Assembly (NCBI RefSeq): GCF_050948175.1
Contig: NW_027490239.1
Span: 558,001 to 622,000, forward strand
Length of the DNA stretch: 64,000 bases
Direction of reading: 5' to 3'
Source of the DNA: Xylocopa sonorina
Lineage: Eukaryota; Arthropoda; Insecta; Hymenoptera; Apidae
Shown here in pieces: positions 10,241 through 20,605 of the stretch; within the stretch, counting starts at the first letter, position 1; each line of letters starts with the position of its first letter. The position numbers were made by a program, and so were the translations under genes. The notes beneath the pieces are model-generated. The model was given only the letters and a program-made list of their open reading frames with translations, ran no database searches and had not been told where the DNA came from.

Positions 10241-13059
10241 TGTGGAAAACACATTTGTAATCTAAGCAAGGTTTCATTAGATCTGATGGATTTTCCAAGT
10301 TTTAGAAAGGGATGGTGACAGTAGCAGTTGGTTCAGCGCCAGTTGATAAACGTATACAACAAGTAAAGCAACGTAAACGGATTTAAAATGTTGACGATCA
10401 TATGAATTAAAATATTACACTTTTATAATCCATGTAGCGTTTCTGTTCTTTGTAACTTACAAACAGTCTTAAGAATGTAACGCAATGTAAAGAACTTTGG
10501 ACACAAAGAAAGCAGGCCTTAGTCTGAGATAAAGGAACCTTGGATCTGTTAGGTTTTGTGGTTACCGCCGTGCTGTGTTAAGGAATATGTCATTCAGTTT
10601 TAGTTTTCTAAACGAGAACAATTCAAATAAATCTGGAGTTGATATATTAGAAGAATAATTAATTCAGTGAAAAATGCTGTATGCAGTACAATAGTAGCTT
10701 CACATGGCCTTGATATTCTGCAGAAATTCTTATGCCATTTTACTCTATTTACTAGAATCGAAACTATGAAACCTATTAGGTGGTACTTCTGAAGATACTG
10801 TGTATGTATTGAAGGATGCGTACAAAAAAAAAGGACTATTACATGGGTAAATTGTAGAATTTCATTTGTAACTGATAATTAGATTATAAACATTTATATG
10901 CTTTTATCAGAAATTTAAATGCGTCAAAATTGCAGCACACAGGTGTGTAAGTATCACTTTGCGATCTCATTTGATTTTGGCAGTTATACATATATATATG
11001 CATACATCCAGGCATAAAGCTTGATAATCTTTCAACTATAAAATAATTATGAAACATTAGACTTATTGCTGGACTTATTGCTGTCTATTTTACCATTTTC
11101 AGAACTTGTGAAGCAGCTAGAACTATAATAAGAAAGTACGTTATATCTTTGCTCATTGTTTCCAAAGAAAATATTGAATATGTATAACTATGTTCATTTT
11201 ATCGTAAATATATGAGTAAAGTTCAATCTCCATAAATTAATATTTTCAAACGTAATTTATTTAATGTTTATCATTTAGCGTTAGAAAATAAATTACAAAA
11301 ATATATAAAAACATATTTTACTTTAGTTTTTTTAATATTTTAAATATTTTAAATCATATTAAACTTTTTAAAAAAGTAACCAAATTTTCATAAGTAGGAT
11401 TAATTTGTCCTTAAATAGTTAATATGCCGGTTCTTTCTAAGAAGACGATATTTAATTTTTTAAAGTAAGTTTCGACTTTAAATTGACCATTAATTTCTCT
11501 AATTTCATTGCTTTTGTAGATCACCGCTAATTTTCAACTTTCCCATTGTCGATGCAAGTTTTAATTCTCCGAAAAGTATACAATATTATGTTATTAGTAA
11601 AATTATTTTGCATTTCTAATTAATTTAAACGTAAAAAACATATTTTTTTCATGAGAAAGCATTGCGAGAAAATTTTGAAAATCCATTGTTAATGTTGTAC
11701 CTAGTGGTTGACTAGTTTTTTATCATTTTTAAGATCCAAAAACCGTGTACCAGCTTCGTCACCATTAAAATTTGAAATATTTACATATTGTAAATTTTTG
11801 CAAGAAATGATGTTAATTAACTCTTGAATTATGGTTGCTTGGGCAATTAATCAGACTGATCTATGATGTGCTGTAATGTACGATGACTAATACATTTTTT
11901 TCTAACATAATGAACAATATAGTATTTGAGCTTACAGTTTTGTTAACAAACTCGCTGTTTAAATTAGTTTGGATGACAATTAATATTTGCATGATATTTT
12001 CCTCTGATTTATCTGTATAATTTGTTCGTTCCTTTCAATTGTCATACATAATTATCCAAATCTGTATGTTCCAAATTCTCCTCTAGGAAAGAATCAGGCA
12101 ACAATTTATCTTATCAATAATATTTTTATTCTGTAAAATAAATCGATTTGTTTACTAAAATATAAATTATACATTCATGTATTAATTGTAAACCTTTAGT
12201 TAATTATTCACACCTGTATTATACGCAGAATGGGTAAAATCAGACATCCCTTCAGTTTCTTAATATTGCCTCATCGATTAAAGACTGATTAGTAACAGAT
12301 TTACTATCTTTGCAAAATAAATGCGTACATTGCATCACCCATTATTTCCAGTTTCCCACTATAATTTTGTGATTCTGAACCAACTAACATCTCTATCGCA
12401 GCCATATGTATACCTGAAACAACACGTGCGTAAGGCAATCTTAAATTGAGAGAATTATTTTTCTTAAAAATGAAATTAGAAATATATATAATTTACTGCA
12501 GTCTTTGACAAGTCTGCATTCACAACAATACCATCATTTTCATATTCATCGGCCCTTTCAAGAGCACACATTAAGATTCCAAACTTGGATATTATATAAT
12601 CGACACGAGTTTGAAATCATATTTGTTTAATTTTTATACTTAGTGGTAGGCTGATATTTATTATACGAGGATCTGTGCCTTTCTTTAAATATGGTAAGCA
12701 TATCTTGGACCTGAAAGTAAGTATAGTGTCATATTAGTGAATTTTATTTCTACAACTAAAAGAGGACTTTTATACTTACACTAGAAATGTTCCTCTAGAA
12801 TTGATATTATTCATAAGATCATAATTTTTCATATCTATGGATTCTATGCCTGGTTAAAGTAATAGCGCTAGCATTATTAACCCTTTCAACACTGAGGTGC
12901 GTGACAAATGGTTTTGTGAGAACCCATATGTGGCATTCGTTGTTGTCAGACCGGTGGAGTCATCTCTGTGAAAACTGCTCAAGCTGTCCACAATTCTGTT
13001 TCAGGAGTGACTGAAAAGATGGCGAAACGAGTCAATACATGCCTACGGATGGGTGCTCC
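10240..13059. other. AT-rich DNA of the left arm, no gene
   Basis: This 2.8-kb stretch has stop codons in every frame and no recognisable domain on either strand. It is shared with the right arm in inverted form up to position 12376. The word 'ttaaccctttcaacactgag' at 12877 resembles the TTAA-CCCTTT ends of piggyBac-type elements, but no partner end was found. A weak family of A/T-rich words is all that remains. Confidence 0.6.
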
Positions 13060-13427
13060 CATTAAGTATAACTTATAAGTTACAGATGAATGGTGCTGCT
13101 GGTGGTCGGTTACTCGCGATCGAACGACGGATGGTGCTGCTTGTGCTTAATAATCCATAAATTATATACGACTGGTGTTACCAACAACCGATAGCGCATG
13201 CTTTCACATGCAGCTGGTGCAGCCAATAGTAGGTAACTCAAGACTTATGAACGACTGGTGTTGCCTGCGGTCGGTAACTCACGATATAACGACAGTAGAT
13301 GATGCCTGTGGTCGATAAATTATGATATAATGACGGCTGGTATTGCCAATAGCCGGGAATTCAAGAATTATCGACGGATGGCATTGTCAGCTATCGGTAA
13401 TCCATCTCTTACTTGGCTTAACTTAAT
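13060..13427 (+). repeat. Tandem repeat of about 60 bp
   Basis: About six diverged units share the pattern 'acgactggtgtt.cc...(a/g)cgg(t)aactca.ga...at': see 13090, 13140, 13182, 13248, 13310 and 13370. The mirrored copy in the right arm is 49920-50194 with fewer units. The block lies between AT-rich DNA and the telomere-like tract. No coding content. Confidence 0.65.
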
Positions 13428-13675
13428 CTAATATCCACTAAACTTAATTTAAAGCAACCTAACCTCAGTTACACGTACTCTGACTTAACCTGTCTTCACT
13501 CAAATCTAACCCAACCTAATACAATCTAGCATTACCTTTCATAAACATAAACAAATCAAACCTACGCTTTCATAAATCTAACCCAACATAACTGAGCAAC
13601 CTACAAACATTCCCAAACATAACCCAACCTAACATAACCTAGCATAACCTAACTAAATCTAACATAAGCACACTT
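13428..13675 (-). repeat. Degenerate telomere-like CCTAA tract
   Basis: Repeated words 'aacctaacct', 'aacccaacct' and 'aacataacct' fill the segment; the clearest part is 13620-13660. On the minus strand this is TTAGG, the insect telomeric unit, heavily mutated. It is interstitial, not terminal, and an R1-clade relic follows it directly. In the right arm the same tract is split by a 3-kb R1-clade element, so this copy shows the empty site. Confidence 0.75.
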
Positions 13676-13679
13676 CCAT

Positions 13680-14554
13680 CTCGGGGTGGAAGCAACTTCC
13701 GCAACTTTCACAAGGATGAGGCTATGCAATAAGCCTTCCACAGTTACGGAGTGGCAGAGATCCGCTCCGATTGAACGTTTATTCGCGTAATATAATATAA
13801 TAATCGGCTGGTTCAATCGAAGCGGGTCTGCATCGAATACAGGAGCGCCTATCGTGAAATGAAAACGAATAGTCGGAAAAGAATAATACTTTACTAAAAA
13901 ATCGTACGGAAGTCTGATATTTTGACGCGCATCTAATATACACCTAATTAAAACGTAATTCGAAAAATACAAAGGATAAGTGGAAATATTCTCCAATATG
14001 TCACATATACAAATCAACGGATGCAAGGGAGAACACTCGATCTCAGGGTAGCGAGATCGGGGCGCCATCATGACGTAATCGTATAACGCCGGTTCCGGGA
14101 TAGTGCAGAGAGGAAATGTGGAGGATAGAGAGGGTAAAATAACAACAACGTAACTAAAGAGAAAGAAAAAGAAAATCTGTGAAAGCATTGCATTTATTAA
14201 GAGGAAATCCTACAAATATCGAACAACAGATTATATACCATACCGTCCGGGCAAGGTACAACGAAATAGACGATATCGTGAGAGAAAATAAGAAAATCGA
14301 GAAACTGAAGAAGAAAATAATACTTTAGACTGGACGAATCAATATCACTGATTCCGGCAAGCTTGATGGAAAACGCATAACTACGAATCGGTTAGAGTAT
14401 AAGTTAGATGCTGGTCGTAGTTCAAGTGGTCCTGGGAGTCCCTCGCCCGTATCAGGGCAGGCAGTAGGATGGTGGAGGGCCTGCAGCCCCCCCCCCTTCC
14501 CCCAAGCCCCCACTGCTGAAATGAGTGAGGTTGCTGTGCATATACTGCTGAAAG
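13680..14554 (+). mobile_element. 5' non-coding part of the R1-clade relic (left arm)
   Basis: It lies between the telomere-like tract and the ORF1 remnant. The right-arm equivalent is about 45790-46550. A 179-codon open frame on the minus strand (13649-14188) is broken into different frames in the right-arm copy, so it is unlikely to be a gene. A run of 10 C is at 14487-14496. The assignment as the relic's leader is inferred from position. Confidence 0.45.
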
Positions 14555-15663
14555 GTGATGCTGGCTCGGGATACGGAATCAGCCCCATCGGGTCCTGGCA
14601 GAAGATTAAAGATGGAGGAGGTGGTTCGGAGCCCCCAGTCGATAACACAAAAGGATAGGAAAATAGAAATGGATACAAAATGCATATATAAAGGAGAAAA
14701 AGAAAGCCTCGTAAGGCACAGACACGAAAGGAGAAGCATCAAGAGCCGAAGTCAGGGAACCGAAAAGAAAGACCAGTATAATGAAAAAGCTACCGATGAG
14801 AATAACGTCCTCACTTTCAAATAGAAGAATAGGCAGCCACACATCAGACGTAATGATAGATATTATGAGCGAGGATACGACGAAGTTAATGACATATTAG
14901 AAATCATTAGTGCAAAACATTAGGCATATAAAAAAAAACTGAGATCGAACACATGATCGAACTAGTTGCGAACGGTACAGAGAAAAATGAAACAATTAAA
15001 GAAGCAGTAAGCATTCGAGGACAAACAATGGGATGAGGAAAAGCAGAAGAAATGACAGAAATAGGAAAAGATGACGCAAGAAAATCGAGAGCGGGAGATA
15101 TAATCCTGGAATTTAACAAGAAAACAGATATAGAGAACAAAATAAAAGAGATAAAAGGAACTCTGGAAAAAAAATTCGAAGAATTACATACGAGTGCGAG
15201 TATAATGCTCCAACTAGAGGACATATACCCGTTAGGTGACTAGAGAAGAAATGAAGGAGTACATAAAACGAAGACTGAAAATAATCGAAAGAATGGTCAA
15301 GTTGTTAAAACAGACGTGGAGAGGAACCAAGTCGCGTTAGTTGAATTTGGACAGGAATACAGTAAAGAGCTGGAGAAGGTCATACGACTCAGAATAGTAT
15401 TAACACCTTGTCCCTGCAAAGTACTACCGAAAATAGAGAGATGCTTCAAATGCCATAAACTGGGACATATCGGCAGAAATTGCGAAGAAGTCAAAGATAA
15501 TAAGGGAATCTGCAGAAGATGTGGATCCCCGATTTATATGATGATCGGTTGCATCGCGAATAAACCGAAATGTATAATCTGCAGCGAGGCAGGAAGAAAG
15601 AATCCGTACATCAGACACGTTACCGGAGCTTTAATTGTCCGACCTATAGAAAGGCGTCGATAG
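14555..15663 (+). pseudogene. R1-clade LINE ORF1 (zinc-knuckle Gag), broken
   Basis: The last part (15316-15663) carries the ORF1 zinc knuckles: 'CFKCHKLGHIGRNC' (C-X2-C-X4-H-X4-C), then a second knuckle starting 'CRRCGS' and a third 'CIICSEAG'. The triple-knuckle order is typical of R1-clade and Jockey-type LINE ORF1. Upstream, 14555-14824 and 15052-15243 are lysine/glutamate-rich fragments in different frames, consistent with the coiled-coil N-terminal part. In knuckle 2 the histidine and last cysteine positions are degenerate ('SPIYMMIGC'). The element is plus-strand here and minus-strand in the right arm. Confidence 0.75.
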
Positions 15664-16380
15664 AAATGAACGAGAAACGAACATGGAATTGAAAGTCCTA
15701 CAAATCGATCTGAACAGATGCCGAATCGCGCAAGATATCATGCAGCAAATGCGAATGATTCAAGAGACAGACGTGGCTATAATATTGGAAGCACACAAGA
15801 TGGAAGAATACTGACTGCAAGACGAGAACGGTGAAACTGCGATATGGATAACCGGCGTTAATTGAAAATGTTTCACATATGGCACCACATTCTCATCGAC
15901 CGGAATCGCTCATGCAATGGTCGAAGGAACAAAAGTTATAACCTGCTACTTCTCGCTGAACAGAAACGGAAAGAAATCGAAGAATATATAAACTAAACTG
16001 AGGTTAACATGGAAAAGGAAGAGAAAACAAATAGAATAATACTCGCGGGTGGCCTGATCGAAAAATTGGTAATCTGGGATAGTAAAAAGAATAACCATAG
16101 AGTGGAAAAGATCATCAAAATGGCTCTAAGAAACGATCTAATCGTGACGAATCCGAAAGAAGACTAAACGTAGTTTAAGAACCGAAAAAAATAAAAAATA
16201 GACATAATGTTGATAGGACATTGCATGTACGATAAGCTGCAAAAAGCAGAAGTGTTTGAGGTATTTTCAGCGTCAGACACTCAATACGTACTACATACCT
16301 TCTAAAGTACGAATTATAAGAATAACGAAAAGGGATTTGCAAGCCTCGATGGAGAAAAGGCGAATTGAATGATTTACTTT
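15664..16380 (+). pseudogene. R1-clade LINE ORF2 endonuclease fragment, 3'-truncated
   Basis: Just after ORF1, the text reads 'LKVLQIDLNRCRIAQDIM' and then 'AIILEAHK', the start of the APE-type endonuclease of R1-clade ORF2 (family pattern: LQINLNRC..A.D......D...ISEPY). A few residues later comes 'AIWITG'. Stop codons and frame changes follow at once (TGA after EEY near 15812). Further endonuclease-like text appears at 16190-16320. The RT domain is missing: the element is cut near 16380 by AT-rich DNA and LTR-B. Confidence 0.7.
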
Positions 16381-16589
16381 TAAGTAACTAAAATATATGG
16401 TAAGTGTAATTATATAAACCAATTTCAGATATTTAATTAAAACATTATGAAATGATATGAAATTAGATAGGATTTTAGATGTAATGGAGTATCTTAAGGG
16501 GATATTGTATTTAGAATTAACTAAAATATAAAATATGTATTAATATTTATACCAATTTGAAATATTTACTAGAAAAATCATGAAAGCAT
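16381..16589. repeat. AT-rich spacer with a duplicated block of about 131 bp
   Basis: The words 'aactaaaatata' (16387 and 16518) and 'accaattt.agatattta' / 'accaatttgaaatattta' recur about 131-135 bases apart, so the spacer is a tandem duplication of a short AT-rich unit. The inverted copy is at about 43870-44070. No coding content. Confidence 0.5.
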
Positions 16590-17095
16590 GTGGTCCAGCG
16601 AGTGGGGGACTAAGGGATGGTTGCGAGGAGCATGCGGCCCAGCGAGTAGGGACTCGCGTCTCCTGGTGGGACTAGTGGCGCGTCTTTCGCGTTTAACTTA
16701 TGAAATAGTATAATGAAGTAGTATAGCATGAACTTACAATTACGTTTGTGTTGTTCGTGTCTTGCATTCTTAACGTGTGTAACTTCGATATATGAATTCT
16801 TATATGCAGGAATACAATAGTCCGGATATAGTATATATATGTATATAAGAGGCTCAAAAGTAAAATACAGGTTCTGTTAAAGTTGTCTCTCTGAATTGGA
16901 ATAGTTCCCATTGTGGTTATAGGCTGCGAGTGTCCCTTTCAGCAAGACGAAATCACCCGTGCGAGGTAGACAAGGGTGTTCGTCTTTGGTGCGAGCGAGA
17001 CAGATATACTCATTAGTGGGAGTGAGAGAGTAGTGCTTGTCGTTGAGATTGAAACAGCGATGCCAGAGCGAAACAGAGATTGGATCGCGGTGTTG
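16590..17095 (+). mobile_element. LTR-B copy 1, 3'-truncated
   Basis: It starts 'tgtggtccagcgagtggggg'. The same start is present in 18357 ('gtggtacagcgagtgggaac') and in the reverse copy ending at 43863. Shared inner words are 'gggactcgcgtctcctggtg', 'ttacgtttgtgttgttcgtg' and a closing part made of 'gcgagacag'-type 36-bp units. It behaves as a solo or truncated LTR of an unidentified element. The 16693-16911 and 16877-17098 minus frames are not genes. Confidence 0.6.
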
Positions 17096-17099
17096 CACC

Positions 17100-17460
17100 T
17101 CAATTCAGTGTTTAATATAATATGTAATATTCAATTCAAAGCGTTATGTTTGTCTCTTCTACACTTCAAAAGAGTGTGAGTACTACTCTCCCTTATAGAG
17201 GAATAGCGTTATAAGATGTATACTTTTCGATGCAATAGAGTTCTATTATATCATTCAACGCGAAGTCGCATCTCATTCCAAAGCTTCGTGACAAGATATA
17301 ATATTCAATGCAACGCGTTATGTTTATCAGCCTCTATAGTTCAAATTAATGTTAGTCCTACACTTCCTTGCAAAATAATTGCGTTTCTAGATGTCAATGT
17401 GTCGAAGCAATGGGGTTGTAATGTTCAATGCAACGCGTTTTGTGTATCTGCATCTACTGT
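17100..17460 (-). repeat. 174-bp satellite, reverse, about 2 units
   Basis: Landmarks in reverse: 'attcaaagcgttatgtttgt' (17130), 'gcatctcattccaaagcttc' (17268), 'aatattcaatgcaacgcgtt' (17300), 'gtgtcgaagcaatggggttg' (17398). It ends at 17460, where a reverse-oriented LTR-A piece begins. Confidence 0.75.
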
Positions 17461-17960
17461 CAGGTCCGGCGAAATAACTTTCCGTTTATCCGGAAGATTC
17501 ACGACACTAGCCTTTTTGTTCGAGATTCGGTCTGCGGAAACGCGTTACGACCGAGTTAGATTAATTCAGCTTACGCGGCATGGGCAAAACACCTGCGATT
17601 CGCGGATAATAGGAGTAGTAAATCCAACCTTTCGTTGGTGTTGTATTCGATGATACCTTGGCAGTATTTTCGCCCTGGATCGTTGACTGTTATCGTAGTA
17701 GATGTTGGCCTGTTGATGGAGGCTGACATATTAGCTTCCAGTGATGCTGGAAACGGCGGCTCGGATGAAAAGCGGATGCATCAGAGACCGAGGATAACGC
17801 AACAATCTCTGCTGCGGAAACAGGAGACTTCGGAGAGCTGCGGCTGAAGCGGTGCGAAGAAGACATGTCGGTGGTATATGGGGATCCGGGATACGTTACC
17901 CACGTACCGGAACGAAGGAAATTCTTCCTACCCGCGCGTCGTGTGCTTCGCGAATCGGGA
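17461..17960 (-). mobile_element. LTR-A, 3' part, reverse orientation
   Basis: The reverse complement contains 'cgcgggtaggaagaatttcc' and the same arginine-rich shadow frame (GRKNFLRS) found in the LTR-A copies at 1-696 and 55908. It ends on the plus strand at 17461 with 'tgtcaggtccggcg', which pairs with the 3' end of LTR-A. Divergence from the other copies is larger than theirs from each other. Confidence 0.5.
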
Positions 17961-18356
17961 TCACGTCCCATTCACCAAGTTTTTCTGTACTAACAGACAA
18001 TGCTCGGAAAGATATGCAGCGGTCCGCTCTATCGCAACTTTGCAAAGCAGAGTTCTATACCCATTCGAGGTGACGGAAAACAACCCAGCAGTATGGAAGA
18101 GACACGTGGAAGTATTCGTACTTAAGCATTGTATTAAAGGCGAGAAATTGTATTTAGATATACCAGATTTAGGAGCTAGTAGATATGGGAATGAACTTGT
18201 AAACATTCAGGTGGCTAATGGCTCGAGCATATGAAATGGTACTGGAGGACTCAACTCCTCGGAGTGTAATCTCGATGTAATCTGACTCTCTGTAGTCGCA
18301 TCTCAGACCTCCTCGGTTCGCGATGCGCTTCAGTCGCGGTCGCTCGTAGTGGGGAC
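17961..18356. other. Unassigned segment with a short open frame
   Basis: A plus-strand frame closes at 18234; its last 60 codons ('VTENNPAVWKRHVEVFVLK' and onward) have protein-like composition, but I recognise no family. The frame begins inside LTR-A on the opposite strand, so its start is not meaningful. It may be a retroelement remnant lying between the two LTR fragments. From 18236 to 18356 the sequence leads into LTR-B without a visible boundary. Confidence 0.3.
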
Positions 18357-19035
18357 CGCGTGGTACAGCGAGTGGGAACTCGCAGCTCGTGGTGGCGCCA
18401 GCTGCGCATGTCGTTGGCGCAAGTGCGCCTTAATATCTAATCTTATACGTACGGACCTAGAATTACGTGTGTGTTGAAGTGTGTTACAATATGTGTCATG
18501 AGTACTTAAATCTGGCAATATAATAAAAGTGCATAGATATAACACTAGAAATAATATATAGGTCTTGGGAATGTAGGTTCCTCGAACTGGAACATTTTAA
18601 ATTCCAGTGACGAGCTGCGTCTTCATACATCTGGACAAAGACCTCGATGCAAGGGAGGCGGGGATACTCGTGGCGGTAGCGAGAAGGTCATGCGTATAGG
18701 AGCGAGTGGGACAGAGCTGCTCTTTGGTATGAGCGAGACAGAGCTGCTCGTTGGAAGAAGCGAGACAGAGCTGCTCGCTGGAAGAAGCGAGACAGCGATA
18801 CTTATTGACGCGAATAAGACAGAGGTGCCCATTGGTGCGAGCGAGACAGCGGCGCGTATTAGCACGAGCAAGACAGATGTGCTCGTAGGTGCGAAAGAGC
18901 GAGTGCACCTGTGGGCGCGCGATCGCTGCTAGTTGCTGGATCTGCAGGCGTGTGCAGCAGGTTGCCAGCGTGCAGGGACTGATCCTGAAGGCGGTGAAGA
19001 GACTCATGGGCGGCAGGCGCTACGCCTGATGTCAC
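18357..19035 (+). mobile_element. LTR-B copy 2 with internal 36-bp repeats
   Basis: This is a second LTR-B, starting 'gtggtacagcgagtgggaac' and ending 'gcgctacgcctgatgtcaca' next to satellite. Its reverse complement matches 43178-43440, including 'gcgtagcgcctgcc'. The stretch 18690-18905 is made of six to seven 36-bp units built on 'gcgagacagagctgctcg'. Because 36 is divisible by three the unit stays open in frame and gives a shadow peptide with period 12 (SETELLVGR); this is a repeat effect, not a gene. Confidence 0.6.
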
Positions 19036-20265
19036 ACTACACTTCAAAAGAATGTAAATTCCACACATACTAGATATTGGATAACGTTTCCAGATGTCAG
19101 CGTGTCGAAGCAATAGAGTTCTAATACTTCATTTGTGGCGATGACGCATTTCATTTCAATGTTTCATGATAAGATGCAATGCTCGATGCAACGTGCTTTT
19201 ATATCTACACTTACACGTCAAAAGAATGTAAATCCTACACTTCCATGCTACGGGATAGCGTTTCTAGGTACCGACATATCGAAGCAATAGAGTTCTAATA
19301 CTTCATTTGTGGCTATGTCGCATTTCATTTCAATGTTTCGTAATAAGATGTAATGCTCAATGCAACGCGCTCTTTGTATTTGCATCTACATTACAAACGA
19401 ATGTAAATCCTGCACATCCTTGCTACCGAAGAGCGTTTCTGGGCGTCTGCGCATGGAAGCAATTGATTTCTATTACTTCATAAAATAAAACGCGACATTA
19501 CATCACATTTCTATGCTTCATGACAATATGTATTATTAAATGCAACTTGTGATTTTTATCTCGCCTACGCGTCAAATGAATGCAAATCCCACACTTCCTT
19601 GCGACGGAACAGCGTTTCAAGATGTCTACGTATCGATGCAATAGAGTTCTAATACTTCTTAAAACGCGATATCGCATCTCATTTCTATGTTTCATGATAG
19701 GATATAATATTCTTTGCGAAGTGTTATGTATACCTCGCATACACTTCAAATGAATGTAAATGCGACACTTCGTTGGTAGGAAATAGCATTTGCAAATATC
19801 GACGTATCCAAGCAATAGTGTTCTAAAGCCTGTTAAAACGCGATATCGCATCTCATTTCTATGTTTCATGATAAGATATAATATTCAGTGCGAAGTGTTA
19901 TGTATTGCTCGTGTACACTTCAAATGAACGCAAATGCGACACTTCCTTGCTAGGAAATAGTGTTTACAGATGTCTACGTATCGTAGCAATAGAGTTCTAA
20001 TGCTCCTTAAAACGCGATATCGCATCTCATCTCTATGTTTCATAGATGAGATACAACATTCATTGCGAGGAGTTATGTATACCTCGTCTACACTTCAGAG
20101 GAATGTAAGTGCCGCACATTCTTGGTAGGAAATGCGTTTCCAGATGTTTACGTATCGAAGCAATATAGTTCTAATGCTTCTTAAATCGCGATATCGCATA
20201 TCTTTTGTATGTTGCATGATGAGATATAATATTCATTGTGAAGTGTTCTGTATACCTCGTAGAGT
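19036..20265 (-). repeat. 174-bp satellite array, reverse orientation, about 7 units
   Basis: Reverse landmarks repeat regularly: 'gtcgaagcaatagagttcta' at 19105, its variants near 19281, 19450, 19630, 19808, 19985 and 20156, and 'gatatcgcatctcatttcta' near 19668, 19845 and 20022. The last four units are the most alike. The array ends near 20265, where a 58-bp tandem repeat and rDNA-related sequence start. Confidence 0.9.
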
Positions 20266-20299
20266 TGATACTATAACGATACTATAACGAGGAGTTGCA

Positions 20300-20605
20300 T
20301 ACTTGCGTACAAAAATAAAGTGCTCTCGCGTATGGTCCTCATGACCCGCGGCACGGCAAAAAATAACATACAATAACGTGCTCTCGCGTGTGGTCTTCGT
20401 GATCCGCGGCACGGAAAAGTAACAAACAATAACGTGCTCTCGCGTGTGGTCCTCGTGAGCCGCGGTACGAAAATGTAACAAATAATAACGTGCTCTCGCG
20501 TATGGTCTTCGTGACCCGCGTCACAGAAAAATAACAAACAATAACGTGCTCTCGCGTGTGGTCTTGGTAACCCGCGGCACGGGAAAATGAAAAAAAAAAG
20601 AATGT
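20300..20605 (+). repeat. 58-bp tandem repeat next to rDNA
   Basis: Five copies of a unit containing 'acgtgctctcgcgtgtggtc', 'cgtgacccgcggcacgg' and an A-rich joint occur at about 20311, 20370, 20427, 20485 and 20542. The three overlapping minus-strand frames of 82-129 codons across this block arise because the repeat lacks stop codons. The block lies between satellite and ITS1 and could be spacer DNA; 18S is not found here. Confidence 0.75.

Larger units (their letters stand above)
10240..17070 (+). repeat. Left arm of a large inverted repeat (about 6.8 kb)
   Basis: The reverse complement of this segment is found at 43365-52205. Matching points checked by eye include 10257-10330 with 52130-52200, 11160-11340 with 51180-51370, 12240-12376 with 50195-50340, the CCTAA-like tract with 46565-46677 and 49746-49915, 14225-14290 with 46000-46080, 14570-14680 with 45700-45790, 15420-15600 with 44800-44960 and 16590-17065 with 43365-43863. 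Identity looks like 80-90 per cent. The arms flank the whole degenerate rDNA unit. They differ by a 754-bp block present only here (12377-13130) and a 3-kb element present only in the right arm. Confidence 0.85.

Noticed and set aside
13649..14188. 179-codon minus-strand frame in the left arm
   Set aside because: The right-arm copy is not open in the same frame and no domain is visible; it lies in the presumed leader of an R1-clade relic.
18690..18932. 80-codon frame with 12-residue repeats as an antigen-like or structural protein
   Set aside because: It is a repeat inside an LTR and the opposite strand is equally open over the same units.
20310..20600. CRISPR-like array of short regular repeats
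   Set aside because: Units are directly tandem with no unique spacers, and the sequence is eukaryotic.
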